Shown: positions 6,977 to 13,994 of the stretch, piece after piece
How positions within the stretch are numbered: the first letter of the stretch is position 1
Layout: every line of letters starts with the position of its first letter
The notes under the pieces: generated by a model
What the model was told of the DNA's origin: nothing
Databases searched by the model: none
The model's input: the letters and a program-made list of their open reading frames with translations, nothing else
Assembly (NCBI GenBank): GCA_903884945.1
Contig: CAISGR010000260.1
Span: 1-33,298, forward strand
Direction of reading: 5' to 3'
Length of the DNA: 33,298 nucleotides
Origin: an uncultured bacterium
GTDB taxonomy: Bacteria; Pseudomonadota; Alphaproteobacteria; Sphingomonadales; Sphingomonadaceae
Translations under genes and position numbers: made by a program

Positions 6977-9446
6977 GCTTCCCCGGCCGATTGGTCCTCC
7001 GCGTCCGATCCCGCAACCTGATCCATTTCCGGTCGAGCGGCAGACGGCGACATTCGGACCAAAATTCACAAGATTGCGGACGGTTCTTGAGCGCGGTGAT
7101 CCGCTTGAGTTGCGCGCCGATGCAACGGCACTCGCGCCCGAACGCCTTCTGGTCTTCGAAGTGCGCGGTGCAATTGGCGCGTTCGCCAATGCGATTGCGA
7201 AAGTGCCTGGCCTCGAACTCATTGACGAGGAAGCCATGGCAGCTGACGAGGATAAGGATCCCGTTGCCTATCTCCTGATGCCGGATGTTGCCGCACTGGA
7301 TCAGCTCGAGTCGCTCTGGCAGCGCTGGCGTCGGAACGAACTGGTCTGGGGGGAGACACCATGGGCAAAGGTTTTCGATCTCCTTCGCGATCTGCGACCG
7401 TGGGGTCCGGCGGACCGCGTTCAACCCAATGACGCAGGGATTTTGGCGGAGGAGATTGAGGGACTTGGCGAGTCTGACCTTGTCCGCCTCGAGCTGGAGC
7501 TGGTGTTCCGCGACAATGACCGGAGAGCGAATGAGCCGGAACGGCAGGTCAGTACAAGCGTGGTGGCAAGCGGTGGACGGATCGTTGCGCGGTCACGAAT
7601 TGAGGATATCGCCTATCACGCCCTGCTCGTTGACTTGCCCGTATGGGCAGTCAGGCAGATCATCAATCAGGACCCCGCCGGCATCGCCGGCCTAGACCCA
7701 CTTCAATACATAAGGCCGCAGAGCATCGCGACCACCATTGCGGTTGCCGATGCCGATGAGCCAGAACCTGGCCGCGCACACACCGAACTGGGCTCGCCGA
7801 TCCTCGCGCTGATCGACGGAGTCCCCGTCGCGGCCCACCCGCTGCTCGCCCGGCATCTGATCGTCGATGATGCATTCGGCCTTGAACCCAATGCGCTGGT
7901 CGCCCGACGCCTGCATGGAACCGCGATGGCGTCGCTCATTGTGCATGGCGACCGCAATCGCGACGGGCCTGCCCTCCCCCGTCAGATTCATGTCGTCCCT
8001 GTCCTTGGCAATGAAGATCGCTTTCCCGATGATCGCCTCGTCATCGATCTTATCTATCTTGCCGTCAGCAGCATGCGTGATGGTCCCGAGCCGACCGCGC
8101 CGAACGTGCTGATTGTGAATCTGTCGCTCGGCAATCCGAGAAGACCTTTTCAGGGTCAGCTTTCCGCCTGGGCTCGGCTCCTGGATCGACTGGCCTATCG
8201 CTTCGGCATTCTGTTCTTGGTAAGCGCCGGCAACAATGTTGAGACATTCGGTGTCCCTGGCTTCGCGACCAGCATCGAATTTGAGGGCGCGGATCCGCAA
8301 ACTCGCGCCACGAACATGGTACGCGCACTCGGCGACATCGTCGCAGACCGTCGGTTGTTCTCGCCAGCGGAAACGGTGAACGGCGTCACCATCGGCGCCT
8401 GCAACGAAGACGGGATCGATCCCGCTGCGCGTCAGGCAGCTCGGGTCAACGTCGACCCCTACCCGGCCATGCGGCTGCCAAATCCCTCGAGCACGCTTGG
8501 GCCGGGATATGCACGGTCGGTCAAGCCGGACCTGCTTATGCCCGGCGCGCGCGAGATGCTCCAGGTTGTGCGAACGCACGATCATATCGATGTCCGGCCG
8601 GCCACGCCCTCTCGCGCTGCCGGCCTCAAGGTGGCGGCGCCGCCGGTCGGCGGGCGGGAAGGAATAGATGGCTATACTGGCGGCACCAGTGCCGCCGCGG
8701 CGCTCGCTTCGCGCACGTGCCATCGCATCCATGACGCTCTTGAGGCGGAATATGGTGAAACGTTCACCAGCCTGCCCTCAGCCCAGCGCGCAGTCCTCTT
8801 GAAGGCATTGTTCGCCCATCCGGCGCGCTGGCCGGATGATAGCGCCGCTCTGCTGCGAGGGGTTTTGGGGCCTGCTAACAATCGCCTTCACGCGCAGCAG
8901 AAGGACAATATTCGGCGGTTCCTGGGATATGGCGCCGTCGACGGCGACGAAGCGGTCGCTTGCGCGGAGGACCGCGCCACATTCTGGGCGGCAGGAACCC
9001 TGCAACCGAACAAGATCGCCACGATTCCTGTACCGGTACCGGCCGTTATGGGGGGCTTGGCAAGGCCACACTCCCTCTCGGCGACGCTCGCGTGGTTCAC
9101 ACCGGTTTCGCCGGGCCGGAAGCAGTACCGCACCTGTCGATTGAAGATACTTGAGCCGGACGTCCTCGATCGGCTTGCCGTCAAGGCGCACGGGGATCAG
9201 CCCGACATGAATCAGACCAATCGCGGCACGCTCTACACGCGCTGCTGGCGCGGCGAGCGAGCGCCAGTGGTCGGTGCCGATATGACGATATCGCTGACCG
9301 TTCAGCGAGACCCTGATCAGGGTGATGTCATCGACGAGCCGATCCCTTACGGGCTGGCGGTGTCTATTGCGATGCCGGGTCTCGTGGGTCTGTATCAAGA
9401 TGTGCGGCAGCGCCTCCAGCCGGAGATACGGCAACCTATTCGCTGA
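6927..9446 (+). CDS. ietS: Subtilisin-like S8 serine protease, IetS-like, of the defence pair
   Basis: This is an 839-aa cytoplasmic-type subtilase without a signal peptide. A 290-residue N-terminal region precedes the catalytic domain. The triad is intact: Asp297 in ALIDGVP, His330 in RLHGTAMASL and Ser588 in GGTSAAAAL, with the oxyanion Asn at about 436 in SAGNN. A further 250 residues follow, probably a beta-rich C-terminal domain. It starts inside ietA (50-bp overlap), so translation is likely coupled. TTG at 6924 is an alternative start directly before this ATG. In the ietAS model the protease is the toxic effector held in check by the ATPase; the substrate is unknown. The family call rests on the gene pair plus catalytic motifs. 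An unrelated ATPase/protease pair of the same layout cannot be fully excluded. Confidence 0.87.
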   Translation: MPSDPTKPLLRLTPTAELPRPIGPPRPIPQPDPFPVERQTATFGPKFTRLRTVLERGDPLELRADATALAPERLLVFEVRGAIGAFANAIAKVPGLELIDEEAMAADEDKDPVAYLLMPDVAALDQLESLWQRWRRNELVWGETPWAKVFDLLRDLRPWGPADRVQPNDAGILAEEIEGLGESDLVRLELELVFRDNDRRANEPERQVSTSVVASGGRIVARSRIEDIAYHALLVDLPVWAVRQIINQDPAGIAGLDPLQYIRPQSIATTIAVADADEPEPGRAHTELGSPILALIDGVPVAAHPLLARHLIVDDAFGLEPNALVARRLHGTAMASLIVHGDRNRDGPALPRQIHVVPVLGNEDRFPDDRLVIDLIYLAVSSMRDGPEPTAPNVLIVNLSLGNPRRPFQGQLSAWARLLDRLAYRFGILFLVSAGNNVETFGVPGFATSIEFEGADPQTRATNMVRALGDIVADRRLFSPAETVNGVTIGACNEDGIDPAARQAARVNVDPYPAMRLPNPSSTLGPGYARSVKPDLLMPGAREMLQVVRTHDHIDVRPATPSRAAGLKVAAPPVGGREGIDGYTGGTSAAAALASRTCHRIHDALEAEYGETFTSLPSAQRAVLLKALFAHPARWPDDSAALLRGVLGPANNRLHAQQKDNIRRFLGYGAVDGDEAVACAEDRATFWAAGTLQPNKIATIPVPVPAVMGGLARPHSLSATLAWFTPVSPGRKQYRTCRLKILEPDVLDRLAVKAHGDQPDMNQTNRGTLYTRCWRGERAPVVGADMTISLTVQRDPDQGDVIDEPIPYGLAVSIAMPGLVGLYQDVRQRLQPEIRQPIR

Positions 9447-9492
9447 AATGGCCGCGCCGGCGCGCTGTCGATCTTCTTATGGAGGGCATTCA

Positions 9493-9792
9493 ATGGCACG
9501 CGGAAAACCAGTGACACTCAGGACGATGGAATTCGCCAAGCGCGGGGACGCGGGCAATTTCTTCAAGGAGATGCTGGGGCGCTACCGGCCGGGTGATCGG
9601 GTATCGGACGGCGACAGCATTCACCTCGACGCCCTGCTCGACCATCACGCCGACCAGTTGCAGAAGCGTGGCGAAGGGATCGATCACTTTGAGGTGATGA
9701 GCGCCGATTATGGCACTCAATGCTTCTGCTTGGTCCGGAAGAACGGCTCACGCGAGGATTTCTCATACGTGCATTGCATCGCGAACAGCTAG
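9493..9792 (+). CDS. DUF3223 (DeCL-like) small protein
   Basis: This 99-aa protein has the DUF3223 pattern: YRPGDRVSDGD, then LDALLDHHADQLQKRGEGIDHFEV, then CFCLVRKNGSREDFSYVHCI. The same domain (DeCL) occurs in plant chloroplast rRNA-processing proteins and at the C-terminus of a plant RNA polymerase V subunit. Its bacterial role is not established. GGAGGG lies 6 nt before the ATG, a strong ribosome-binding site. The gene is 46 bp after ietS on the same strand and has no promoter of its own that I can see, so it is probably co-expressed with the defence pair, either as a third component or as separate cargo. It converges on the next gene. Confidence 0.8.
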   Translation: MARGKPVTLRTMEFAKRGDAGNFFKEMLGRYRPGDRVSDGDSIHLDALLDHHADQLQKRGEGIDHFEVMSADYGTQCFCLVRKNGSREDFSYVHCIANS

Positions 9793-9862
9793 CTTCCTTG
9801 AAAGCCGGCGTTCTAGAGCAACCCCGACGATTTCCACCGCACGGAACCGTCAATTTGTACAA

Positions 9863-10564
9863 TTACAATCCAAAACTCGTATCAGATCTGATGATTATCA
9901 ATAGCTTACATTCAAGGCCATGGACAGCGGCGTTTACGGCATCGGCGACTTTATCAACTCCATCCTCGCTAGCGCCGGACCAAATCACATCCTGTATCTC
10001 CGCTTCTCGCTTAAAGCGGCGCTCCAAGTCTTTCTCGTTCGATGGATATCGCTTCGCCGCAAAGGTGGCGTGACGTTTGGAAGCCTGCAGTAATTTAGTT
10101 CGCAGTGTCCAAAATTCGTTGAGCATCGCTTCGATTTCATCGCCAAAGATAGCTTTTGCCACCGGCATCATATCAAGCAGCGAATCCCATAAATTCTTAT
10201 GATAATTAGCGCGTGTGACAACTGCCTGAGCTTCTACTAGTGTTACCTTCGTGCCTTCTGGAGTCTCATCGCTTATCAGGCCGCTCTCTCGAAGCTGCGC
10301 TTCGAGATCAGCCCTCTCTCCGCCCCAAATTGCGGGCGAACGAACCCCTTCGAAGGCACGACGGACCTTGTAGGCAAGCGTTAGAATCTGCTCAGCAAGC
10401 TCGATTCTACGCTCTGCGTTCTTTTGACGTCGCCACTGCCTGAAAGTGTCGCTGCCCTTGTGGGCTGCGTAGAATACAGCGCCTGCACCAACGACCGTGC
10501 CAATTCCTGACAACATCGACCCAACTGCAGTCCAATCGATAGTGCCGCAATTGAACCATGCCAT
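9863..10564 (-). CDS. Hypothetical membrane-anchored protein next to the repressor
   Basis: This 233-aa protein has one hydrophobic segment near the N-terminus (about residues 12-34, Gly/Ala/Val-rich) followed by a charged, mainly helical cytoplasmic region with many Arg, Lys and Glu residues. I do not recognise a named domain. It lies 91 bp downstream of the repressor on the same strand, so it could be expressed from the repressor transcript in the lysogen, a place where superinfection-exclusion or other lysogenic conversion genes are often found. That role is inference from position and topology. Codon use is less GC-biased than in the tail genes. Confidence 0.65.
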   Translation of the reverse strand: MAWFNCGTIDWTAVGSMLSGIGTVVGAGAVFYAAHKGSDTFRQWRRQKNAERRIELAEQILTLAYKVRRAFEGVRSPAIWGGERADLEAQLRESGLISDETPEGTKVTLVEAQAVVTRANYHKNLWDSLLDMMPVAKAIFGDEIEAMLNEFWTLRTKLLQASKRHATFAAKRYPSNEKDLERRFKREAEIQDVIWSGASEDGVDKVADAVNAAVHGLECKLLIIIRSDTSFGL

Positions 10565-10655
10565 GCCCCCAGCCTAGCGAGAACTCAACTCGGCGTCGAT
10601 GATCTTCGGAAAAGTAGTCTATTGCGCCACTCGCTCCGTGGGTCGCGCCTGCTGC

Positions 10656-11312
10656 CTACATCTTCCGAACGATCGCTACCACGCGCCCGAGCACATGCAA
10701 CTCGCCATCGGTAGCAACTTCCTCCGAAATGGCGGGATTGTCGGACATGATCTTCACGCCCTCGCGCGTCTGGCGCAGGCGCTTCACCATGCCCGATCCG
10801 TAAAAGGAAACCGCCCAGATCTTGTCGGCGAGGCGGATGATTTGTTCGGACGTGTCGATCAGCAGCAGATCGCTGTCGAGCAACGTCGGCGCCATGGAAT
10901 CTCCGATGCCCTGGGCGAAATAGAGGTGCTCGGGGCTGGCGTGTGTGTGCTGGCGCAGCCAGTCGCGTGAGAAATGCCGGATATTGCTCGTTACGGGCAG
11001 TTCCAGATTGGTCGCGCCCATCCCGAATTTCAGGTCTATCTCCTGCACCGCGACCAGATCGAGCTGTTCGGCTAGTTGCGCCGGCGTCGGAATTGGGATT
11101 GCGCCGGCCGCGGGATCGTCCGTTTCGCCGGTCAGATATGCAGGCGTCGTTCCTAGCTCGCGAGCAATTTTGTGAAGGTGAGCTGACCCCCCTGGGTTTG
11201 CGCTGGCAATCTTTGCGATGGCGCCTTGGGTGACGTGGACCCGTCGCGCCAATTCGCTCTGCGACATGCCTGTCGCTTCAAGACGCTCTCGAACGCGGTC
11301 GCTGTGGATCAT
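10656..11312 (-). CDS. Phage repressor, HTH_XRE plus S24 peptidase-like domain
   Basis: This 218-aa repressor has an N-terminal XRE helix-turn-helix (about residues 7-60, MSQSELARRVHVTQGAIAK) and a C-terminal LexA/CI-like S24 domain with Ser139 in GDSMAPTLLDSD and Lys177 in GSGMVKRLR. The 38-residue spacing between these is normal for the family. An Ala-Gly or Cys-Gly cleavage pair is expected about 30-35 residues before the serine, but none is present; the only Ala-Gly is at 69-70. Self-cleavage is therefore doubtful. AGGA is 7 nt before the ATG. It should hold the divergent early promoter shut and keep lysogeny. Confidence 0.9.
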   Translation of the reverse strand: MIHSDRVRERLEATGMSQSELARRVHVTQGAIAKIASANPGGSAHLHKIARELGTTPAYLTGETDDPAAGAIPIPTPAQLAEQLDLVAVQEIDLKFGMGATNLELPVTSNIRHFSRDWLRQHTHASPEHLYFAQGIGDSMAPTLLDSDLLLIDTSEQIIRLADKIWAVSFYGSGMVKRLRQTREGVKIMSDNPAISEEVATDGELHVLGRVVAIVRKM

Positions 11313-11360
11313 TATGCGATCCTATCACCAAAGTAATAGCCCGCTACCGCACTTTGTTGG

Positions 11361-11388
11361 TTGACAAGGGTATTCCGTGAGGAATAAT
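11361..11388 (+). promoter_or_regulatory. Early rightward phage promoter
   Basis: A perfect TTGACA (11361-11366) is separated by 16 bp from AATAAT (11383-11388). The first transcribed base would fall at about 11395, only one or two bases before the ATG of the Cro-like gene. It faces away from the repressor gene, as a lambda PR-type promoter does. Confidence 0.75.
11371..11386. promoter_or_regulatory. Operator palindrome inside the early promoter
   Basis: TATTCC (11371-11376), GTGA, GGAATA (11381-11386) form a perfect inverted repeat that spans the spacer and part of the -10 element. A protein bound here would block RNA polymerase. A second inverted pair, CAAAGT (11329-11334) and ACTTTG (11351-11356), lies on the repressor side. 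The likely binders are the S24 repressor and the Cro-like protein; which one binds which site cannot be read from sequence. Confidence 0.6.
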
Positions 11389-11396
11389 CAAGCCCC

Positions 11397-11687
11397 ATGG
11401 AACGACATCCCACGCCAATCGAGGCTCTCGCCGGAGCCGTCAAGGCCGTCGGCGGTCAGTCAGCTTTTGCCCGCCTTTGCGGAAAGGCCCAGCCAACCGT
11501 CTGGAAATGGTTGCAGAACGGCAAGCGCCTGCCCGCAGAGCACGTCCTTACTGTCGAAGCCGCCACCGGCGTTTCCCGTCATCTCCTCCGCCCGGATATC
11601 TATCCTGTCGAGCCCCGGATAGAGCCGGCGCACCGCGCCGTCGCGTGCGATCAGGGCGCGCTTTCGCACCGGGCAACCGCGCAATGA
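11397..11687 (+). CDS. YdaS/Cro-like helix-turn-helix protein
   Basis: This 96-aa protein has a YdaS-type HTH: AVGGQSAFARLCGKAQPTVWKWLQNG with LPAEHVLTVEAATGVSRHLLRPD (about residues 18-68), followed by a short tail. It is the first gene right of the operator and divergent from the repressor, the position of cro, so it probably represses the repressor gene when the lytic cycle starts. The ATG lies at or within two bases of the predicted transcript start, so the mRNA would be leaderless. It overlaps the next gene by ATGA. Confidence 0.85.
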   Translation: MERHPTPIEALAGAVKAVGGQSAFARLCGKAQPTVWKWLQNGKRLPAEHVLTVEAATGVSRHLLRPDIYPVEPRIEPAHRAVACDQGALSHRATAQ

Positions 11688-12181
11688 CGAAGCAGCGCCA
11701 GCCCCTCACCTTCGCCGATGCCGTCACCCGCATCGCCAGCCTGCTCTCGGTCGCTGGCGCGGCCCGCGTCGTGCGCCGTTCCGAACGCTGCCTGCGCGAT
11801 TGGTCCGATCCCGGCACGCTCACCTGCCCCAGCCTGGAGCAGGGCCTCGCGCTCGATCGCGCCTGGCGCGCCGCCGGCGGCGAGGGCGCGCCTGTTCTGG
11901 AGGCTTATGCCTTCATGCTCGGCGTCCAGGTGCGCGAAGAGCCGGCGTCATGCGCCGCGCTCGGCGCTGATATCGCCCATGCCGCCCGCGAATGCGGGGA
12001 AGCCATCGCGACGGGCATCGCCATCGCTCAGCCGGGCGCGCGCCCGGCCGCCGTTCATCAGGCGCTGGTCGAGGCTGAGGAGGCGCGCGGCGCCATCGGC
12101 CTAATGATCGCGCGCCTGAAATTGTTCCTGCCACGCGGCGCCGGGCTGCCTGGGGAATTCGGCGGGGGAGCTGCCACATGA
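11684..12181 (+). CDS. Putative prophage regulatory protein (CII-like)
   Basis: This 165-aa protein starts with ATGA overlap on the Cro-like gene and ends with ATGA overlap on the Ogr-like gene. The N-terminal half (ADAVTRIASLLSVAGAARVV, then RSERCLRDWSDP) has the look of a phage CII-type DNA-binding domain that pairs a helix-turn-helix with an RDWSDP turn. The C-terminal half is Ala-rich and helical. The call is tentative; the conserved place in the early operon supports a regulatory role. Confidence 0.6.
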   Translation: MTKQRQPLTFADAVTRIASLLSVAGAARVVRRSERCLRDWSDPGTLTCPSLEQGLALDRAWRAAGGEGAPVLEAYAFMLGVQVREEPASCAALGADIAHAARECGEAIATGIAIAQPGARPAAVHQALVEAEEARGAIGLMIARLKLFLPRGAGLPGEFGGGAAT

Positions 12182-12522
12182 AGAAGACCCAAAGACCACG
12201 GATTCCATCGATCTCCTGCCCGCATTGCGGCGCGCGCTCGATCGTTCGCCACAGCGAACAGGTCACGCCGATCTACCGCGAATTGCGGCTCAACTGCGAT
12301 GATGATCGCTGCGGCCACACCTTCCTGATCGGCCTGTCGATCATCCGCACGATCCGCCCCAGCGCCCGCCCCAACCCGACGGTGCAGCTCCCTTTCGCCA
12401 ACCCAAACCTGTGCGCGCCGAGGAGCAGGCCGGCGAATGACGATGCCCCCACCCCGGCCAATGATGACGATCAGCCCCGCGCCCCTGCGGCCGGCCCCTC
12501 GATCATGAACGAAAGCGGATGA
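12178..12522 (+). CDS. ogr: Ogr/Delta-like zinc-finger late gene activator
   Basis: This 114-aa protein carries cysteines 14, 17, 40 and 45 in the spacing C-X2-C-X22-C-X4-C, the exact zinc-binding spacing of P2 Ogr and P4 Delta, within CPHCGARSIVRHSEQ and RELRLNCDDDRCGHTFLI. Ogr proteins switch on the tail and capsid operons by contacting RNA polymerase at late promoters. The C-terminal 55 residues are Pro/Ala-rich and probably disordered, making the protein longer than P2 Ogr (72 aa). It overlaps the CII-like gene by ATGA. Confidence 0.92.
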   Translation: MKKTQRPRIPSISCPHCGARSIVRHSEQVTPIYRELRLNCDDDRCGHTFLIGLSIIRTIRPSARPNPTVQLPFANPNLCAPRSRPANDDAPTPANDDDQPRAPAAGPSIMNESG

Positions 12523-12626
12523 TGCCTGCGGCGTAGCGCCGCTCCTCCCTGCCCGACGATTGCGCCCCCCGGCTGCGGCTCCCCCGCTTCCGGGAACGGC
12601 ATTCCCTTGCCTGAAAGGAACCCACC

Positions 12627-13091
12627 ATGCTGCATTTCTGCCCGCCGCGCCCTGGGCGTTCTGGTCGGCCCCGCTCCGTCCCGTCCGGTTCCGTTCCCGC
12701 CGCCGATGCGGCGCTGACGCCCGCCGCCTATCTCCGCCTGCGCCGCTGCGCCGCCGGCTTGTCCATCGCGGCTGTGGCGGAGCGGATCGCGCCCCGCATC
12801 GCTGATCGGTCGGAGGCGCGCGCTCTCGTCGCCCTGCTTGAAACCGATGGCGCCCGCGCCCGCTATGCCGCCACGCTCGATCGGCTCGCCGGCGCCATCC
12901 CCTTCCATCCCGCCATCTATCGCCAGCTGGCGGACGATCCCGCCGATCGCCATCCGCGAATCTGCCGCGCCTGTGGCTGGTCCGAAGCGGATCGGGGCAA
13001 CGATCCCGTCGATGGCCCGGCCCGCACCTGGGCAACGCCCGCCTGCTGCACCGCCTGCGCCGGCGAAGCGGGCGCGGAGTTGCCGCGATGA
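12627..13091 (+). CDS. Small phage protein with C-terminal Cys pairs
   Basis: This 154-aa protein is preceded by AAGGA 7 nt before its ATG. Residues about 30-75 (ADAALTPAAYLRLRRCAAGLS and following) look helical and may form a helix-turn-helix. The C-terminus contains ICRACG and ACCTACAG (as CxxC-type pairs), suggesting a metal site. I do not recognise the family. It starts a chain of four genes, each overlapping the next by ATGA or GTGA, and so is likely translated with them. Confidence 0.7.
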   Translation: MLHFCPPRPGRSGRPRSVPSGSVPAADAALTPAAYLRLRRCAAGLSIAAVAERIAPRIADRSEARALVALLETDGARARYAATLDRLAGAIPFHPAIYRQLADDPADRHPRICRACGWSEADRGNDPVDGPARTWATPACCTACAGEAGAELPR

Positions 13092-13210
13092 TCGCCGCCC
13101 CGCGCCGCCACCGCTGGCTCGATGCGCTCTGCCTCGCCATCGCCGCGCTTGCCTTCGCCGCCGTGCCCGGCCGCTGGCTCGTCCATGTCGGGATGGAGGC
13201 GCTGTCATGA
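13088..13210 (+). CDS. 40-aa single-helix membrane peptide
   Basis: This short gene starts in an ATGA overlap and ends in another, which strongly suggests it is translated. After a basic N-terminus (MIAAPRRHRW) comes one hydrophobic helix (LDALCLAIAALAFAAVPG), then a short tail. No family is recognised; small phage membrane peptides of this kind include holin-like and host-envelope factors, but nothing here proves such a role. Confidence 0.6.
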   Translation: MIAAPRRHRWLDALCLAIAALAFAAVPGRWLVHVGMEALS

Positions 13211-13365
13211 TCGCCGGCCGCCCCAGCCTCACCAGCGCGCAGATCCAGACGCGCATGAAGCGGCGCCGCATCGCGCGCAACGCCGCGCTGTGCCTCGCCG
13301 CGCTCTTCTGGATCCCGGTCGCCACGCTGCTGCTGCTCGTCCAGCTCACCGGCGCGCGCCGGTGA
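13207..13365 (+). CDS. 52-aa single-helix membrane protein
   Basis: This second small membrane protein follows the first by ATGA overlap and itself ends in a GTGA overlap. A strongly basic segment (TRMKRRRIARN, about residues 15-25) precedes a helix (ALCLAALFWIPVATLLLLVQL), so the N-terminus should face the cytoplasm. I do not recognise the family. Its pairing with the preceding peptide suggests a two-part membrane function. Confidence 0.6.
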   Translation: MIAGRPSLTSAQIQTRMKRRRIARNAALCLAALFWIPVATLLLLVQLTGARR

Positions 13366-13679
13366 ACGGCCCGCCCGCACGCCCCGAATACCGGCTGGCG
13401 CGGCAGGTGGCGCAGGAAGCCGGCACCACGCCGCACCAGGTCCGCCTCGCCATGGCGCTGCACGGCATCGCTACGCGCGGCGCCCCGCTGGAAGACGCGG
13501 TTCGCGCCCTCGGCCGCTCGCCCGTCACGGTAAAGCGGATCGCCCGCCGCTGGCTGATCGATCTCGCTGATTACCGGCCCTTCGCCCGCCGCAAGGTCCG
13601 CCCGGCCCCGGCCGGCGCGCTCGCCTTCCCCACCCCGACCACGACCACCACCACAACGGAAAGGACAGACCATGAGTGA
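13362..13679 (+). CDS. Small basic phage protein, possible DNA-binding
   Basis: This 105-aa protein starts at GTG, overlapping the previous stop as GTGA; no ATG fits as well. Residues about 10-70 (AEYRLARQ-like start, then [19 protein letters not shown] and [16 protein letters not shown]) look like two helix-turn-helix-like units with a basic second helix. A Thr-rich run ([10 protein letters not shown]) lies near the C-terminus, caused by an ACC/ACG repeat in the DNA. Its 3' end overlaps the GapR gene, whose AAGGA ribosome site lies within it. Confidence 0.6.
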   Translation: MNGPPARPEYRLARQVAQEAGTTPHQVRLAMALHGIATRGAPLEDAVRALGRSPVTVKRIARRWLIDLADYRPFARRKVRPAPAGALAFPTPTTTTTTTERTDHE

Positions 13680-13911
13680 CGTAATCGCAGCCGACCGGCT
13701 GCGCCTGTTCATCGAGCGTATCGAACGCCTGGAAGAGGAAAAGCACGGCCTCGCGGACGACATCAAGCAAGTCTACGGCGAGGCGAAATCGACCGGCTTC
13801 GACGCGAAGACGATCCGCGCGATCGTCCGCCTGCGCCGCATGGAGAAGCACCACCGCGAGGAAGCGGAAGCGCTGCTCGAGACGTACAAAGCCGCGCTGG
13901 GGCTGTCCTGA
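13672..13911 (+). CDS. gapR: Phage-encoded GapR (DUF2312) nucleoid-associated protein
   Basis: At 79 aa this is the full length of the GapR/DUF2312 family. It shows the coiled-coil [19 protein letters not shown], the conserved [29 protein letters not shown] and a short C-terminal helix. Chromosomal GapR clamps overtwisted DNA ahead of replication and transcription and is widespread in alphaproteobacteria. Here it lies within the prophage early operon. Its stop overlaps the start of a micro-ORF as TGATG. A phage copy could help phage replication or compete with the host protein; that is inference. Confidence 0.9.
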   Translation: MSDVIAADRLRLFIERIERLEEEKHGLADDIKQVYGEAKSTGFDAKTIRAIVRLRRMEKHHREEAEALLETYKAALGLS

Positions 13912-13994
13912 TGCCGGGCGATGGATGCATGCGGGGCGCCTGTGGCGCGCCCCGCCCCCGCGAAGCCGGGAGGGATGCATCATGGGCGCCATGA
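13911..13994 (+). CDS. 27-aa micro-ORF between gapR and the next gene
   Basis: ATG 13911 overlaps the gapR stop (TGATG) and its own TGA (13992-13994) overlaps ATG 13991 of the next gene (ATGA). This double coupling follows the pattern used throughout the operon. The peptide contains two cysteines (GCMRGACG) and no membrane helix. It reads through a 9-bp GC hairpin. It may be a real small protein or merely a coupling or leader ORF. Confidence 0.4.
   Translation: MPGDGCMRGACGAPRPREAGRDASWAP
13923..13980. repeat. GC-rich hairpin flanked by GGATGCAT repeats
   Basis: GCGGGGCGC (13931-13939) and GCGCCCCGC (13947-13955) form a perfect 9-bp stem with a 7-nt loop. It is flanked by two copies of GGATGCAT (13923-13930 and 13973-13980), whose ATGCAT parts can also pair. 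The right copy lies within the ribosome-binding region (GGGAGGG, 13968-13974) of the following gene. There is no T run, so it is not a typical terminator. Confidence 0.6.

Noticed and set aside
12058..13380. A 440-codon open frame on the minus strand across the phage early genes
   Set aside because: The plus strand holds a coupled chain of short genes with Ogr-type Cys spacing; the minus frame is Arg-rich shadow.
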